In this document: piece by piece, positions 18,681-25,830 of the stretch | Numbering within the stretch: the first letter of the stretch is position 1 | How the letters are laid out: every line of letters begins with the position of its first letter | Assembly (NCBI RefSeq): GCF_011045195.1 | Contig: NZ_CP049199.1 | Span: 1,984,001 to 2,048,000 of the forward strand | Origin: Caulobacter soli | GTDB lineage: Bacteria > Pseudomonadota > Alphaproteobacteria > Caulobacterales > Caulobacteraceae | DNA: 64,000 nt | Direction of reading: 5' to 3' | Notes under the pieces: model-generated | The model's database searches: none | The model's input: the letters and a program-made list of their open reading frames with translations, nothing else | What the model was told of the DNA's origin: nothing | Position numbers and translations under genes: made by a program

Positions 18681-19118
18681 TTGAGCGATCGGATCGATGA
18701 GCAGGAAGGCCTGACGCGCGCCCAGTACGTGAGCCTGGCGGCCTTCCGATACGAACTGCGCCGGTTCCTGGCGTTTAGCGAGACCGCCGCTCATGACGCC
18801 GGGCTGCCCGCCCAGCAACATCAGGCCTTGCTGGTGATCGCCGGTTTCGACGGCGCGGATGCGCCGACGGTGGGCGCGCTGTCCGAACGGCTTATGATCG
18901 CGCCCCACACCGCCGCGGAACTTGCCGCGCGCATGGTCGAGGCGGGCCTGATCACCAAGACGCCGTCGCCGACCGATCGCCGCAAGATGCGGTTGGCCTT
19001 GACGGGCAAGGCCGAAAGCCTTCTGGCAGGACTGAGCGCGGCCCATCTCAAGGAACTGAAATCCCTGGAACCGGCCCTGACCGCCGCCTTGGCCCGCCTG
19101 GGTCACGGCCAGGCCTGA
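18681..19118 (+). CDS. MarR-family transcriptional regulator
   Basis: A 145-residue winged-helix repressor. The MarR core is visible: LPAQQHQALLVIAGF, the recognition region APTVGALSERLMIAPHTAAELAARM, and the wing LITKTPSPTDRRKMRLALTGKA. Start TTG at 18681 with AGAGGG about 8 bases upstream; the frame stays open far upstream, but that part runs opposite the clc gene and through the palindrome. It is followed after 21 bases by the HPP/CBS gene, likely one operon, and is divergent from the ClC gene. It probably represses both by binding the palindrome at 18646-18662. Ligand unknown. Confidence 0.85.
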   Translation: MSDRIDEQEGLTRAQYVSLAAFRYELRRFLAFSETAAHDAGLPAQQHQALLVIAGFDGADAPTVGALSERLMIAPHTAAELAARMVEAGLITKTPSPTDRRKMRLALTGKAESLLAGLSAAHLKELKSLEPALTAALARLGHGQA

Positions 19119-19139
19119 CACCTCGAACGCCGAAGGATC

Positions 19140-20270
19140 ATGCAGCACACGTTTTCCCAGGTCCTGCGCGGCCGCAATCCGATCCGGCCCGCCGATATCC
19201 TGCGCTCGGGCCTGGGCGCCTTGCTGGGCATACCGGCCACGGGCCTTCTGGCCCATCTGATCACCAGCGGACATCCGTCGGCCCTGCCGCTGCTTATCCC
19301 GCCGATCGGCGCCTCGGCGGTGCTGGCCTTCGCCGTGCCGGCCAGTCCGCTGGCCCAGCCCCGCGCGATCATCGGCGGTAACATGATCTCGGCCTTGGTC
19401 GGCGTGACCTGCGCGCTGATCTTTCACGCTCATCCCGCCCTGGCCGCCGCGGTCGCGGTGGCGTTCGCGATCATCGCCATGAGCCTGTTGGGCTGCCTGC
19501 ACCCGCCCGGTGGTGCGGTCGCCCTGGGCGCGGCTCTCGTCGCGGGACCGATCGGCGCAGCGTCTTACGCCTCTGTCTTCGTGCCCGTCGGCCTGTGCTC
19601 GACGCTACTGGTCTTGTCGGCGATGACCTATGCGCGGGCGGTGGGACGCTCGTACCCGCACCGTGTCGCGCCGCCGCCGAATGTCCATGACACTCGGGAC
19701 GCGCCGCCGTTGCAGCGCGTGGGCTTCACCGCCGCCGACATCGACCAGGCCCTGGCTCACTATGGCGAACTGCTGGACGTCGATCGCGAGGACCTGGACG
19801 CCCTGTTCCGCGAGGTAGAGCTGCAGGCCCATCGCCGCATCCACGCCCGCATCCTATGCAGCGACATCATGTCCCGCGACGTGCTCAGCGTGGATCTGCA
19901 CCAGAGCGCCGAAAGCGCGCTCGCCTATCTGCGCCGGCACGACCTGCGTTCGGCGCCCGTCATCGACGCCGATCGCAGAGTCGTCGGCATGGTGCGCCGA
20001 GCCGAACTGCAGACTGGGCGAGAAGGCCCGGTAGAGGCGGTGCTGGATCCCTTCGTGCACAAGGTGCGCCCCGGCACCGCGATCGAGGCCTTGCTGCCGA
20101 TCCTGTCCAGCGGCACAGCGCACGAGGCCTTGGTGGTCGACGAGCACCGGGTGCTCCTGGGCATCATCACCCAGACGGACCTGTTGGGCGTCCTTTATCG
20201 CGCCCACATCGTCGAGGCCGTTGCGCTGCAGCGCGTGCAGGACGGTGGAGCCATCGATCCGGTGATCTAG
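19140..20270 (+). CDS. HPP-family membrane protein with paired CBS domains
   Basis: A 376-residue protein with an N-terminal HPP domain (about residues 15-170, four membrane segments, containing the diagnostic LGCLHPPGGAV) and a cytoplasmic pair of CBS domains (about 235-365, starting at CSDIMSRDVLSVD). HPP proteins are membrane proteins of uncertain function; some are implicated in nitrite transport. The CBS pair suggests adenine-nucleotide control. ATG 19140 begins 21 bases after marR. Together with the divergent ClC channel it suggests a MarR-regulated anion-handling unit (inference). Confidence 0.87.
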   Translation: MQHTFSQVLRGRNPIRPADILRSGLGALLGIPATGLLAHLITSGHPSALPLLIPPIGASAVLAFAVPASPLAQPRAIIGGNMISALVGVTCALIFHAHPALAAAVAVAFAIIAMSLLGCLHPPGGAVALGAALVAGPIGAASYASVFVPVGLCSTLLVLSAMTYARAVGRSYPHRVAPPPNVHDTRDAPPLQRVGFTAADIDQALAHYGELLDVDREDLDALFREVELQAHRRIHARILCSDIMSRDVLSVDLHQSAESALAYLRRHDLRSAPVIDADRRVVGMVRRAELQTGREGPVEAVLDPFVHKVRPGTAIEALLPILSSGTAHEALVVDEHRVLLGIITQTDLLGVLYRAHIVEAVALQRVQDGGAIDPVI

Positions 20271-20294
20271 CGTGATCCGTTGGCGCCGACGCTT

Positions 20295-21875
20295 TCAGGC
20301 GATCAACTCGTAGGCGGGCAAGGTCAGGAATTCCTCCAGGGCGTCGGCGAGCACCATGCGCGAGAACAGGTGAGCGGCTTCCTCCAGGCGGTCGGACGGG
20401 AAGTCGCGTCGCAGGCCGGCCATCTCCTCGGTCAGCAGGCTGACGAAGAGCTGCGAGGTGATCTCGCGCCCGTCGTCGAGGTCGGCGCCCAGCTTGATCC
20501 ACTGCCACAGTTGCGTGCGGCAGATCTCGGCGGTCGCGGCGTCTTCCATCAGATTGTAGAGCGGCACCGCACCCCGGCCCTCGATCCAGGCCTGGGTGTA
20601 GCGAACGCCGACGCGGATGTTCTCGCGCACGCCGGCCTCGGTCCGGCCGCCTTCGTGCAGTTCCAGCATCTGGGCCTGCGTGATCGACAGGTCCGCCAGG
20701 CGCTTGTCCAACTGGTTGGGCGTGGGCATCAGGCGGTTGAAGACCTCCATGGCCACCGGCACCAGGTCGGGGTGGGCGACCCAGGTGCCGTCGTGGCCGG
20801 CGCCGGCCTCGCGTTCCTTGTCGGCGCGGACTTTGGCGAAGGCGGCCTGGTTGGCGGCCTCGTCGCCCTTGATGGGGATCTGGGCGGCCATGCCGCCCAT
20901 GGCGAAGGCGCCGCGACGGTGGCAGGTCTGGATCAGCTTCAGCGAATAGGCGCCCAGGAAGGCCTTGCCCATCACCATGGCCGAGCGGTCCGGCGTCAGG
21001 AACGCAGGCGTGCGGCCCAGGCGCTTGATGAACGAGAAGATGTAGTCCCAGCGGCCGCAGTTCAGGCCGGCCATGTGGTCGCGCAGTTCGAAGATGATCT
21101 CGTCCATCTCGAAGGCGGCCGGGATGGTCTCGATCAGCACCGTGGCCTTGATCGTGCCGTTGGGAAGACCCAGAGCCGCCTGGGCGTGGACGAACACCTC
21201 ATTCCAGAGGCGCGCCTCCAGATGGCTCTCCAGCTTGGGCAGATAAAAGTAGGGGCCCGAGCCTTGGTCCAGCGAGGCCTTGGCGTTGTGGAACAGGTAA
21301 AGCCCGAAGTCGAACAGCGCGCCGCTGACGACCTCGCCGTCGACCTCCATGTGACGCTCGGGCAGGTGCCAGCCACGCGGGCGGATCTTCAGCACCGCCG
21401 GATTGGCGCCCAGGGCGTAGGACTTGCCCGACTTGGCGTCGACATGGGTCAGGTCGCCGGCCCAGCGGTCCTTCAGATTGACCTGGCCCTCGATCAGGTT
21501 GGACCAGGTCGGCGAGGTGGCGTCCTCGAAGTCGGCCATGAACACCTTGGCCCCGCAGTTGAGGGCGTTGATGATCATCTTGCGGTCGACGGGGCCGGTG
21601 ATCTCGACGCGGCGGTCCTGCAGGTCGGCGGGGATCGGCGCGACGGTCCAGTCGTTCTCGCGGATGTCGGCGGTGTCTTCCAGGAAGTCCGGCAGGTCGC
21701 CGGCGTCGAAGCGGGCCTGGCGCGCGACGCGGGCGGCCAGCAGTTCGCGCCGGCGAGCGTCAAAGCGGCGATGCAGATCGGCCACGAAGGCCAGGGCCTC
21801 GGGCGTCAGCACCTCTACCGCGCGGCCTTCAATCGGACCGGTGACCTGGATGTTGGCGGCGACGTCGAGGGGCAT
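20295..21875 (-). CDS. aceB: Malate synthase A
   Basis: Second enzyme of the glyoxylate shunt: glyoxylate + acetyl-CoA gives malate + CoA, in the cytoplasm. 526 residues, the usual length for isoform A. Characteristic stretches include GAKVFMADFEDATSPTWSN, AVLKIRPRGWHLPERH, VLIETIPAAFEMDEI and NCGRWDYIFSFIK, and a C-terminal region with GVRYTQAWIEGRGAVP. It lies downstream of aceA and a small gene on the same strand with short gaps, so all three are probably one transcript under the divergent regulator at 24046. Start ATG 21875. Confidence 0.96.
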   Translation of the reverse strand: MPLDVAANIQVTGPIEGRAVEVLTPEALAFVADLHRRFDARRRELLAARVARQARFDAGDLPDFLEDTADIRENDWTVAPIPADLQDRRVEITGPVDRKMIINALNCGAKVFMADFEDATSPTWSNLIEGQVNLKDRWAGDLTHVDAKSGKSYALGANPAVLKIRPRGWHLPERHMEVDGEVVSGALFDFGLYLFHNAKASLDQGSGPYFYLPKLESHLEARLWNEVFVHAQAALGLPNGTIKATVLIETIPAAFEMDEIIFELRDHMAGLNCGRWDYIFSFIKRLGRTPAFLTPDRSAMVMGKAFLGAYSLKLIQTCHRRGAFAMGGMAAQIPIKGDEAANQAAFAKVRADKEREAGAGHDGTWVAHPDLVPVAMEVFNRLMPTPNQLDKRLADLSITQAQMLELHEGGRTEAGVRENIRVGVRYTQAWIEGRGAVPLYNLMEDAATAEICRTQLWQWIKLGADLDDGREITSQLFVSLLTEEMAGLRRDFPSDRLEEAAHLFSRMVLADALEEFLTLPAYELIA

Positions 21876-21953
21876 GGCGTATCCTGTAGCTCTGTGGCGG
21901 TCTCCCGGGCGCGAGGGCCCGGGAGGAAGCGTATCGACTAGGTGTGTTGTAGA

Positions 21954-22187
21954 TCAGGCGCTCTTGCCGGCGCCATTGGGTCGCACGGTCGGGACGATCT
22001 GGTCGCCCCAGTTGCCGGCCCCGTCGTGGTGACGCGAGGTGCGCACCAGCTCGACGGAATAGCCGGCCGCGATCGCCCGTTGCACCGCCTCGTTCAAGCG
22101 GTGAGCGGCCTCGGCCACCCGATCGACCGCGCGTTGTTCGGCGGAGGCGTTCGGCATGGCGGCGGGAGCAAATTGCGTGGCGGTCAT
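21954..22187 (-). CDS. Small hypothetical protein between aceA and aceB
   Basis: A 77-residue protein with no signal peptide or membrane segment. The first half is Ala-rich and helical (RVAEAAHRLNEAVQRAIAAG), and the second ends in a polar stretch (RTSRHHDGAGNWGDQIVP). I do not recognise a family. It is likely real: ATG at 22187 follows AAAGGA at good spacing, and it sits between aceA and aceB on the same strand with gaps of about 50 and 78 bases. A role linked to the glyoxylate shunt is a guess from position. Confidence 0.65.
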   Translation of the reverse strand: MTATQFAPAAMPNASAEQRAVDRVAEAAHRLNEAVQRAIAAGYSVELVRTSRHHDGAGNWGDQIVPTVRPNGAGKSA

Positions 22188-22237
22188 GATGGAATCCTTT
22201 GATCGGGTGGGGGGAAGGAGGATGAGCCGGTCGCCGA

Positions 22238-23773
22238 CTATTCGGCGGCGAACTGGTTCATGGTGTTGGCGTGGCCGCCGGCCTTCAGGGCGCGTTCGCC
22301 GGCGACCATTTCCTTGAAGGTGTCGCCCAGGTCCGAGCCGACCTCGTGCTGGTGCTTCACGGCCGAGACGCCGCGACGGATTTCCTCGCGCTGGACGGTG
22401 TTGACGTAGGCCTTCATTCGGTCGGGACCGAAATAGCCGCGCGACAGCTCGTCCATGCTCTTGGCCGTCAGGTGGAAGGTCGGCAGGGTGATCAGGTTGT
22501 GGAACACCCCGGCGCGGGCCGCGATGTCGGCCTGGAAGGCCGCCAGGCGGGCGTCGGTTTCCTGGCCCAGGTCGCTGGCGTCGAACTCGGCCGACATCAG
22601 GCTGTTGCCCTCGGGGTAGGAGTCCTTGTGGATCTTGCCCTCGGCGATCCATTGGTCACGCACCTGGCGACGCAGGTTCAGGGTCCAGTTGAACGACGGC
22701 GAGTTGTTGTAGGTCAGCTTGGCGTTGGGCACGACCTTGCGGATCTCGGTCACCATCGAGGCGATCTCGTCGACGTTCGGGGTGTCGGTTTCGATCCACA
22801 GCAGGTCGGCGCCGCCCTGGGTCAGCGAGGCGATGCAGTCCTCGATGACGCGAGCCCGGCCGGTGCCTTCCTGGAAGGCGAACAGGCCGTTGGGCATGCG
22901 CACCGGCTTTTCGAACTGGCCATCCTTGTAGATCGCCAGCTCGCCCGGCAGGATCGGACTGTCGACGGTGATGGCCTCGGTCTTCAGCCACTTGATGTAG
23001 TCGCTGGCGAGGTCGCCCGGTTCCTGGCTGACCGGGATCTTCTGGGTCAGGCCCGCGCCCAGGCTGTCGGTGCGGGCGACGATGACGCCCTCGTCGACGC
23101 CCAGTTCCTCGAAGGCCAGGCGGCAGGCGCGCAGCTTCTCGATGAAGTCCTCGCGCGGCACGGTGACCTTGCCGTCCTGGTGGCCGCATTGCTTGGCGTC
23201 GGAGACCTGGTTCTCGATCTGCAGGCAGCAGGCGCCGGCCTTGATCATCTCCTTGGCCAGGATGTAGGTCGCGTTCTCGTTGCCGAAGCCGGCGTCGATG
23301 TCGGCGATGATCGGCACGACGTGGGTCTCGAAGTTGTCGATCGCGGCGATCGCGGTCTTCTCGGCGACCTGGTCGCCGGCGTCGCGCGCGGTCTTCAGGG
23401 CCTTGAACAGGTCGTTGATCGCCACTTCGTCGGCCTGGCGCAGCGAGACGTAGATCTCCTCGATCAGGTCGACGACCGAGGTCTTCTCGTGCATCGACTG
23501 GTCGGGCAGGTGACCGAAGCGGTTGCGAAGGCCGGCGACCATCCAGCCCGACAGGTAGACGTAGGCGCCCTTGGTGGTGCCGCGCAGGCGCTTGACCGAC
23601 TTGATCATCTGCTGGGCGTGGAAGCCCGACCAGCAGCCCAGCGACTGGGTGAACTTGGTGCTGTCCAGGTCATAGGCGGCCATGTCGGCGCGCATGACGC
23701 CGGCCATCTCGCGGGCGATGTCCAGGTGGGTCGAGAAGGTGTTTTGCAGCTTCAGCTGGATGATGTCGTCCAC
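22238..23773 (-). CDS. aceA: Isocitrate lyase, N-terminus interrupted by an in-frame TAG
   Basis: First enzyme of the glyoxylate shunt: isocitrate gives succinate + glyoxylate. The long bacterial form, with catalytic Cys in DAKQCGHQDGK, metal/substrate segments VVPIIADIDAGFGN and LWIETDTPN, and the C-terminal NTMNQF. The homologous reading frame begins at ATG 23860 (MTTLRKT, then stop, then AQHRQELLGRYPDGTAP), but codon 8 is TAG at 23837-23839. Downstream the frame is intact. The coordinates given start at the first later start codon, GTG 23773, which lacks a ribosome-binding site and drops 29 codons (511 instead of 540 residues). Expression may rely on reinitiation, suppression, or the TAG may be an error or a real loss of function. 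Confidence 0.85.
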   Translation of the reverse strand: MDDIIQLKLQNTFSTHLDIAREMAGVMRADMAAYDLDSTKFTQSLGCWSGFHAQQMIKSVKRLRGTTKGAYVYLSGWMVAGLRNRFGHLPDQSMHEKTSVVDLIEEIYVSLRQADEVAINDLFKALKTARDAGDQVAEKTAIAAIDNFETHVVPIIADIDAGFGNENATYILAKEMIKAGACCLQIENQVSDAKQCGHQDGKVTVPREDFIEKLRACRLAFEELGVDEGVIVARTDSLGAGLTQKIPVSQEPGDLASDYIKWLKTEAITVDSPILPGELAIYKDGQFEKPVRMPNGLFAFQEGTGRARVIEDCIASLTQGGADLLWIETDTPNVDEIASMVTEIRKVVPNAKLTYNNSPSFNWTLNLRRQVRDQWIAEGKIHKDSYPEGNSLMSAEFDASDLGQETDARLAAFQADIAARAGVFHNLITLPTFHLTAKSMDELSRGYFGPDRMKAYVNTVQREEIRRGVSAVKHQHEVGSDLGDTFKEMVAGERALKAGGHANTMNQFAAE

Positions 23774-23860
23774 GGCGATGCCGGCCGGCGCCGTGCCGTC
23801 GGGATAGCGGCCCAGCAGCTCCTGGCGGTGTTGGGCCTAGGTCTTGCGCAGCGTCGTCAT
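23774..23860 (-). other. Original aceA 5' end with premature amber codon
   Basis: Reading from ATG 23860 gives seven sense codons, then TAG (23837-23839), then 21 more sense codons in the same frame leading into the aceA body. A single base change from TAC would restore Tyr and a 540-codon gene. From memory, related Caulobacter isocitrate lyases begin in this same way with Tyr at this position. Confidence 0.75.
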
Positions 23861-23993
23861 CGGTCGTGGGTCCCACATCAGGCGTCGATCCGGCCCGACC
23901 GCGGGAGGTGCGGGAAGGGCGGTCGGACAAGGAAGCGTTCGTGACGAGGAGCTAACGCCGCACCGCGGAAACGGTCGAACCTATTGAAGGTGA

Positions 23994-24018
23994 TTTGTCA
24001 CAAAGAGACTTTGTAAAA
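23994..24018. promoter_or_regulatory. Palindromic regulator sites between aceA and its divergent regulator
   Basis: TTTGTCACAAA (23994-24004) is a perfect 11-base palindrome, followed by a related half site TTTGTAAAA (24010-24018). Both lie 28-52 bases upstream of the regulator start and in the aceA upstream region. RamB-type regulators are known to use TTTGCAAA-like sites, so these are candidate operators for the regulator at 24046. Apart from this the 185-base gap holds only the expected promoters. Confidence 0.6.
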
Positions 24019-24045
24019 TATGTAAAGCCATGACAAGTTGACCAT

Positions 24046-25470
24046 ATGGCGACGAATGACAAGAAGCTCTTCCTGGGCGGCCGACTGAAGCGGCTGCGGC
24101 GCGACCTGGGGGTCACCCAAAGCCGAATGGCCGAGGACCTCGGCGTCTCGCCCAGCTATTTCAATCTGCTGGAGCGCAACCAGCGGCCGGTCACGGCCCA
24201 GATCCTGCTGCGCCTGGCCGACGCCTACGACCTGGACCTGCGCAGCCTGTCGGCCGACGATCCCGGCGGCGGGGCCAGCCTGGAAGAGGTGCTGGCCGAC
24301 AAGATGTTCGCAGACCTGGGCGTCAACCGCCACGAGTCGGCCGAGGTCGCCGAGCTGTCGCCGGCCTTCGCCGAGGCGATGACCCGGCTCTATCGCGCCT
24401 ATCTGGATCGCGGCCGACTGATCGACCTGGGCGCCTTCGAGCGCCCGGACGGCGCGACGGCGGCCTCGGCCTCCTCGCCCACGGACTGGGTGCGCGATCT
24501 CGTCGGCGCCCAGCGCAACCACTTCGCCGAGCTGGAAGTGGTCGCCGAGCGGATCGTCGCGGCCATGAAGGCCGATCCCCAGGACCTCGGTCCGGCCGTC
24601 CGTGCGCGCCTGCTGGAGCAGTTCGGCGTCCAGACCCGGGTCATGCCGGTCGAGACCATGACCGGCTCGTTGCGCCGCTATGACCATCACCGCAAGCGGC
24701 TGATGCTGTCCGAAACCCTGGCCCCGGCCAGCCGCATCTTCGCCGTCTGCTACCAGTTGGGCCTGATGGAGGCGGGCGAGACGCTCACCGCCCTGACCGA
24801 TCGCTTCCAGGCGCCCGACCGCGCCACGCGCCAGCTGCTGAAGGTGTTCCTCGACAACTACCTGGCCGCGGCGATCATGACGCCGTACGAGCCGTTCCTG
24901 TCAGCGATGGAGGCCAGCGGCTACGACATCGAGCGGGTCCGCTCGCGGTTCGGTATCAGCTACGAGCAGGCGGCCCAACGGCTGACCACGCTGAGCCGGC
25001 CGGGTTCGCGCGGCGTGCCGTTCTTCATGATGCGGCTGGACGCGGCGGGCAACATCTCCAAGCGCTTCGCCGCTGGCCCATTCCCGTTTTCGCGCTTCGG
25101 CGGCGCCTGCCCGCGCTGGAATGTCCACGACAGCTTCAAGACGCCGGGGCGGATCATCACCCAGGTGATCGAGACCCCCGACCGCGAGCGCTACTTCACC
25201 CTGTCGCGCACCGTGCGCCGGGTGTCGGGCCTGCAGGCGGGACTGGAGGACGAACTGGTCATCGGCCTGGGCTGCGAGCTGAAATACGCCGGCAAGTTGG
25301 TCTACGCCCGAGGCCTGGACATCGCCACGCCGCTGGCCGTGGAGATCGGCCCGTCCTGCCGCATCTGCGAGCGTCCGGCCTGTCCCCAACGGGCGGCGGC
25401 GCCGATCAACAGGACCTTGCTGGTCGAAGAATCCAGCAAGGCCCTGTCGCCGTTTCCGTTCGTGGCGTGA
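24046..25470 (+). CDS. XRE-family acyl-CoA/acetate metabolism regulator (RamB/ScfR-like)
   Basis: A 474-residue cytoplasmic regulator with an N-terminal helix-turn-helix of the Cro/C1 type (about residues 8-65: LKRLRRDLGVTQSRMAEDLGVS in adjacent parts). A central IrrE-peptidase-like domain and a C-terminal short-chain acyl-CoA-regulator region follow (FSRFGGACPRWNVHD, then a Cys cluster CRICERPACPQR). This architecture is that of RamB and related controllers of acetate and propionate use. It is divergent from aceA with palindromic sites between, so it most likely controls the glyoxylate shunt and itself. ATG 24046; no strong Shine-Dalgarno. Confidence 0.88.
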   Translation: MATNDKKLFLGGRLKRLRRDLGVTQSRMAEDLGVSPSYFNLLERNQRPVTAQILLRLADAYDLDLRSLSADDPGGGASLEEVLADKMFADLGVNRHESAEVAELSPAFAEAMTRLYRAYLDRGRLIDLGAFERPDGATAASASSPTDWVRDLVGAQRNHFAELEVVAERIVAAMKADPQDLGPAVRARLLEQFGVQTRVMPVETMTGSLRRYDHHRKRLMLSETLAPASRIFAVCYQLGLMEAGETLTALTDRFQAPDRATRQLLKVFLDNYLAAAIMTPYEPFLSAMEASGYDIERVRSRFGISYEQAAQRLTTLSRPGSRGVPFFMMRLDAAGNISKRFAAGPFPFSRFGGACPRWNVHDSFKTPGRIITQVIETPDRERYFTLSRTVRRVSGLQAGLEDELVIGLGCELKYAGKLVYARGLDIATPLAVEIGPSCRICERPACPQRAAAPINRTLLVEESSKALSPFPFVA

Positions 25471-25473
25471 GGC

Positions 25474-25830
25474 TCAGGCCTGGCAGGGCGCGTCCTTCAG
25501 CGCGACCATCACGAACTCGCCCACCGCCGAGCGCCGGCGCGTGCCGGTCAGTAGGCCCTCGGCCCAAAACTCGACCTCGACAGTCATCGACCGTTCGCCC
25601 GTTCGGGTGACTTTCGGGATCAGTTCGACGAGGTCGCCGCCCGCCACCGGCACGGCGAAGTCCACCCGTTGCGAGGCCGCCATCACCACGACCTTGCGGC
25701 TGTGACGGGCGCCGGCGACAAAGGCGGCCTTGCCCATCATCGCCAGGGCCTCGCCGCCAAACAGCGTGCCGTGATGATTGGCGTCGGTGGGGAAGACGAT
25801 GTCGATGAGCCGGCTGACGGGGCCGCTCAT
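25474..25830 (-). CDS. Acyl-CoA thioesterase, hotdog fold (YciA/BACH-like)
   Basis: A 118-residue hotdog-fold hydrolase of acyl-CoA esters. It has the family signature NHHGTLFGGEALAMMGKAAF with the conserved Asn/Gly region, and the RVDFAVPV strand. It is shorter than many homologues but covers one full hotdog domain; such proteins work as oligomers. Start ATG 25830 overlaps the metE stop by 4 bases (ATGA), so it is translated with metE and placed under the same B12 control, an unexpected pairing. It ends 3 bases from the convergent regulator gene. Confidence 0.85.
   Translation of the reverse strand: MSGPVSRLIDIVFPTDANHHGTLFGGEALAMMGKAAFVAGARHSRKVVVMAASQRVDFAVPVAGGDLVELIPKVTRTGERSMTVEVEFWAEGLLTGTRRRSAVGEFVMVALKDAPCQA

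Noticed and set aside
22271..23944. 557-codon plus-strand frame opposite aceA
   Set aside because: Antisense shadow of isocitrate lyase; translated sequence has no recognisable motif.
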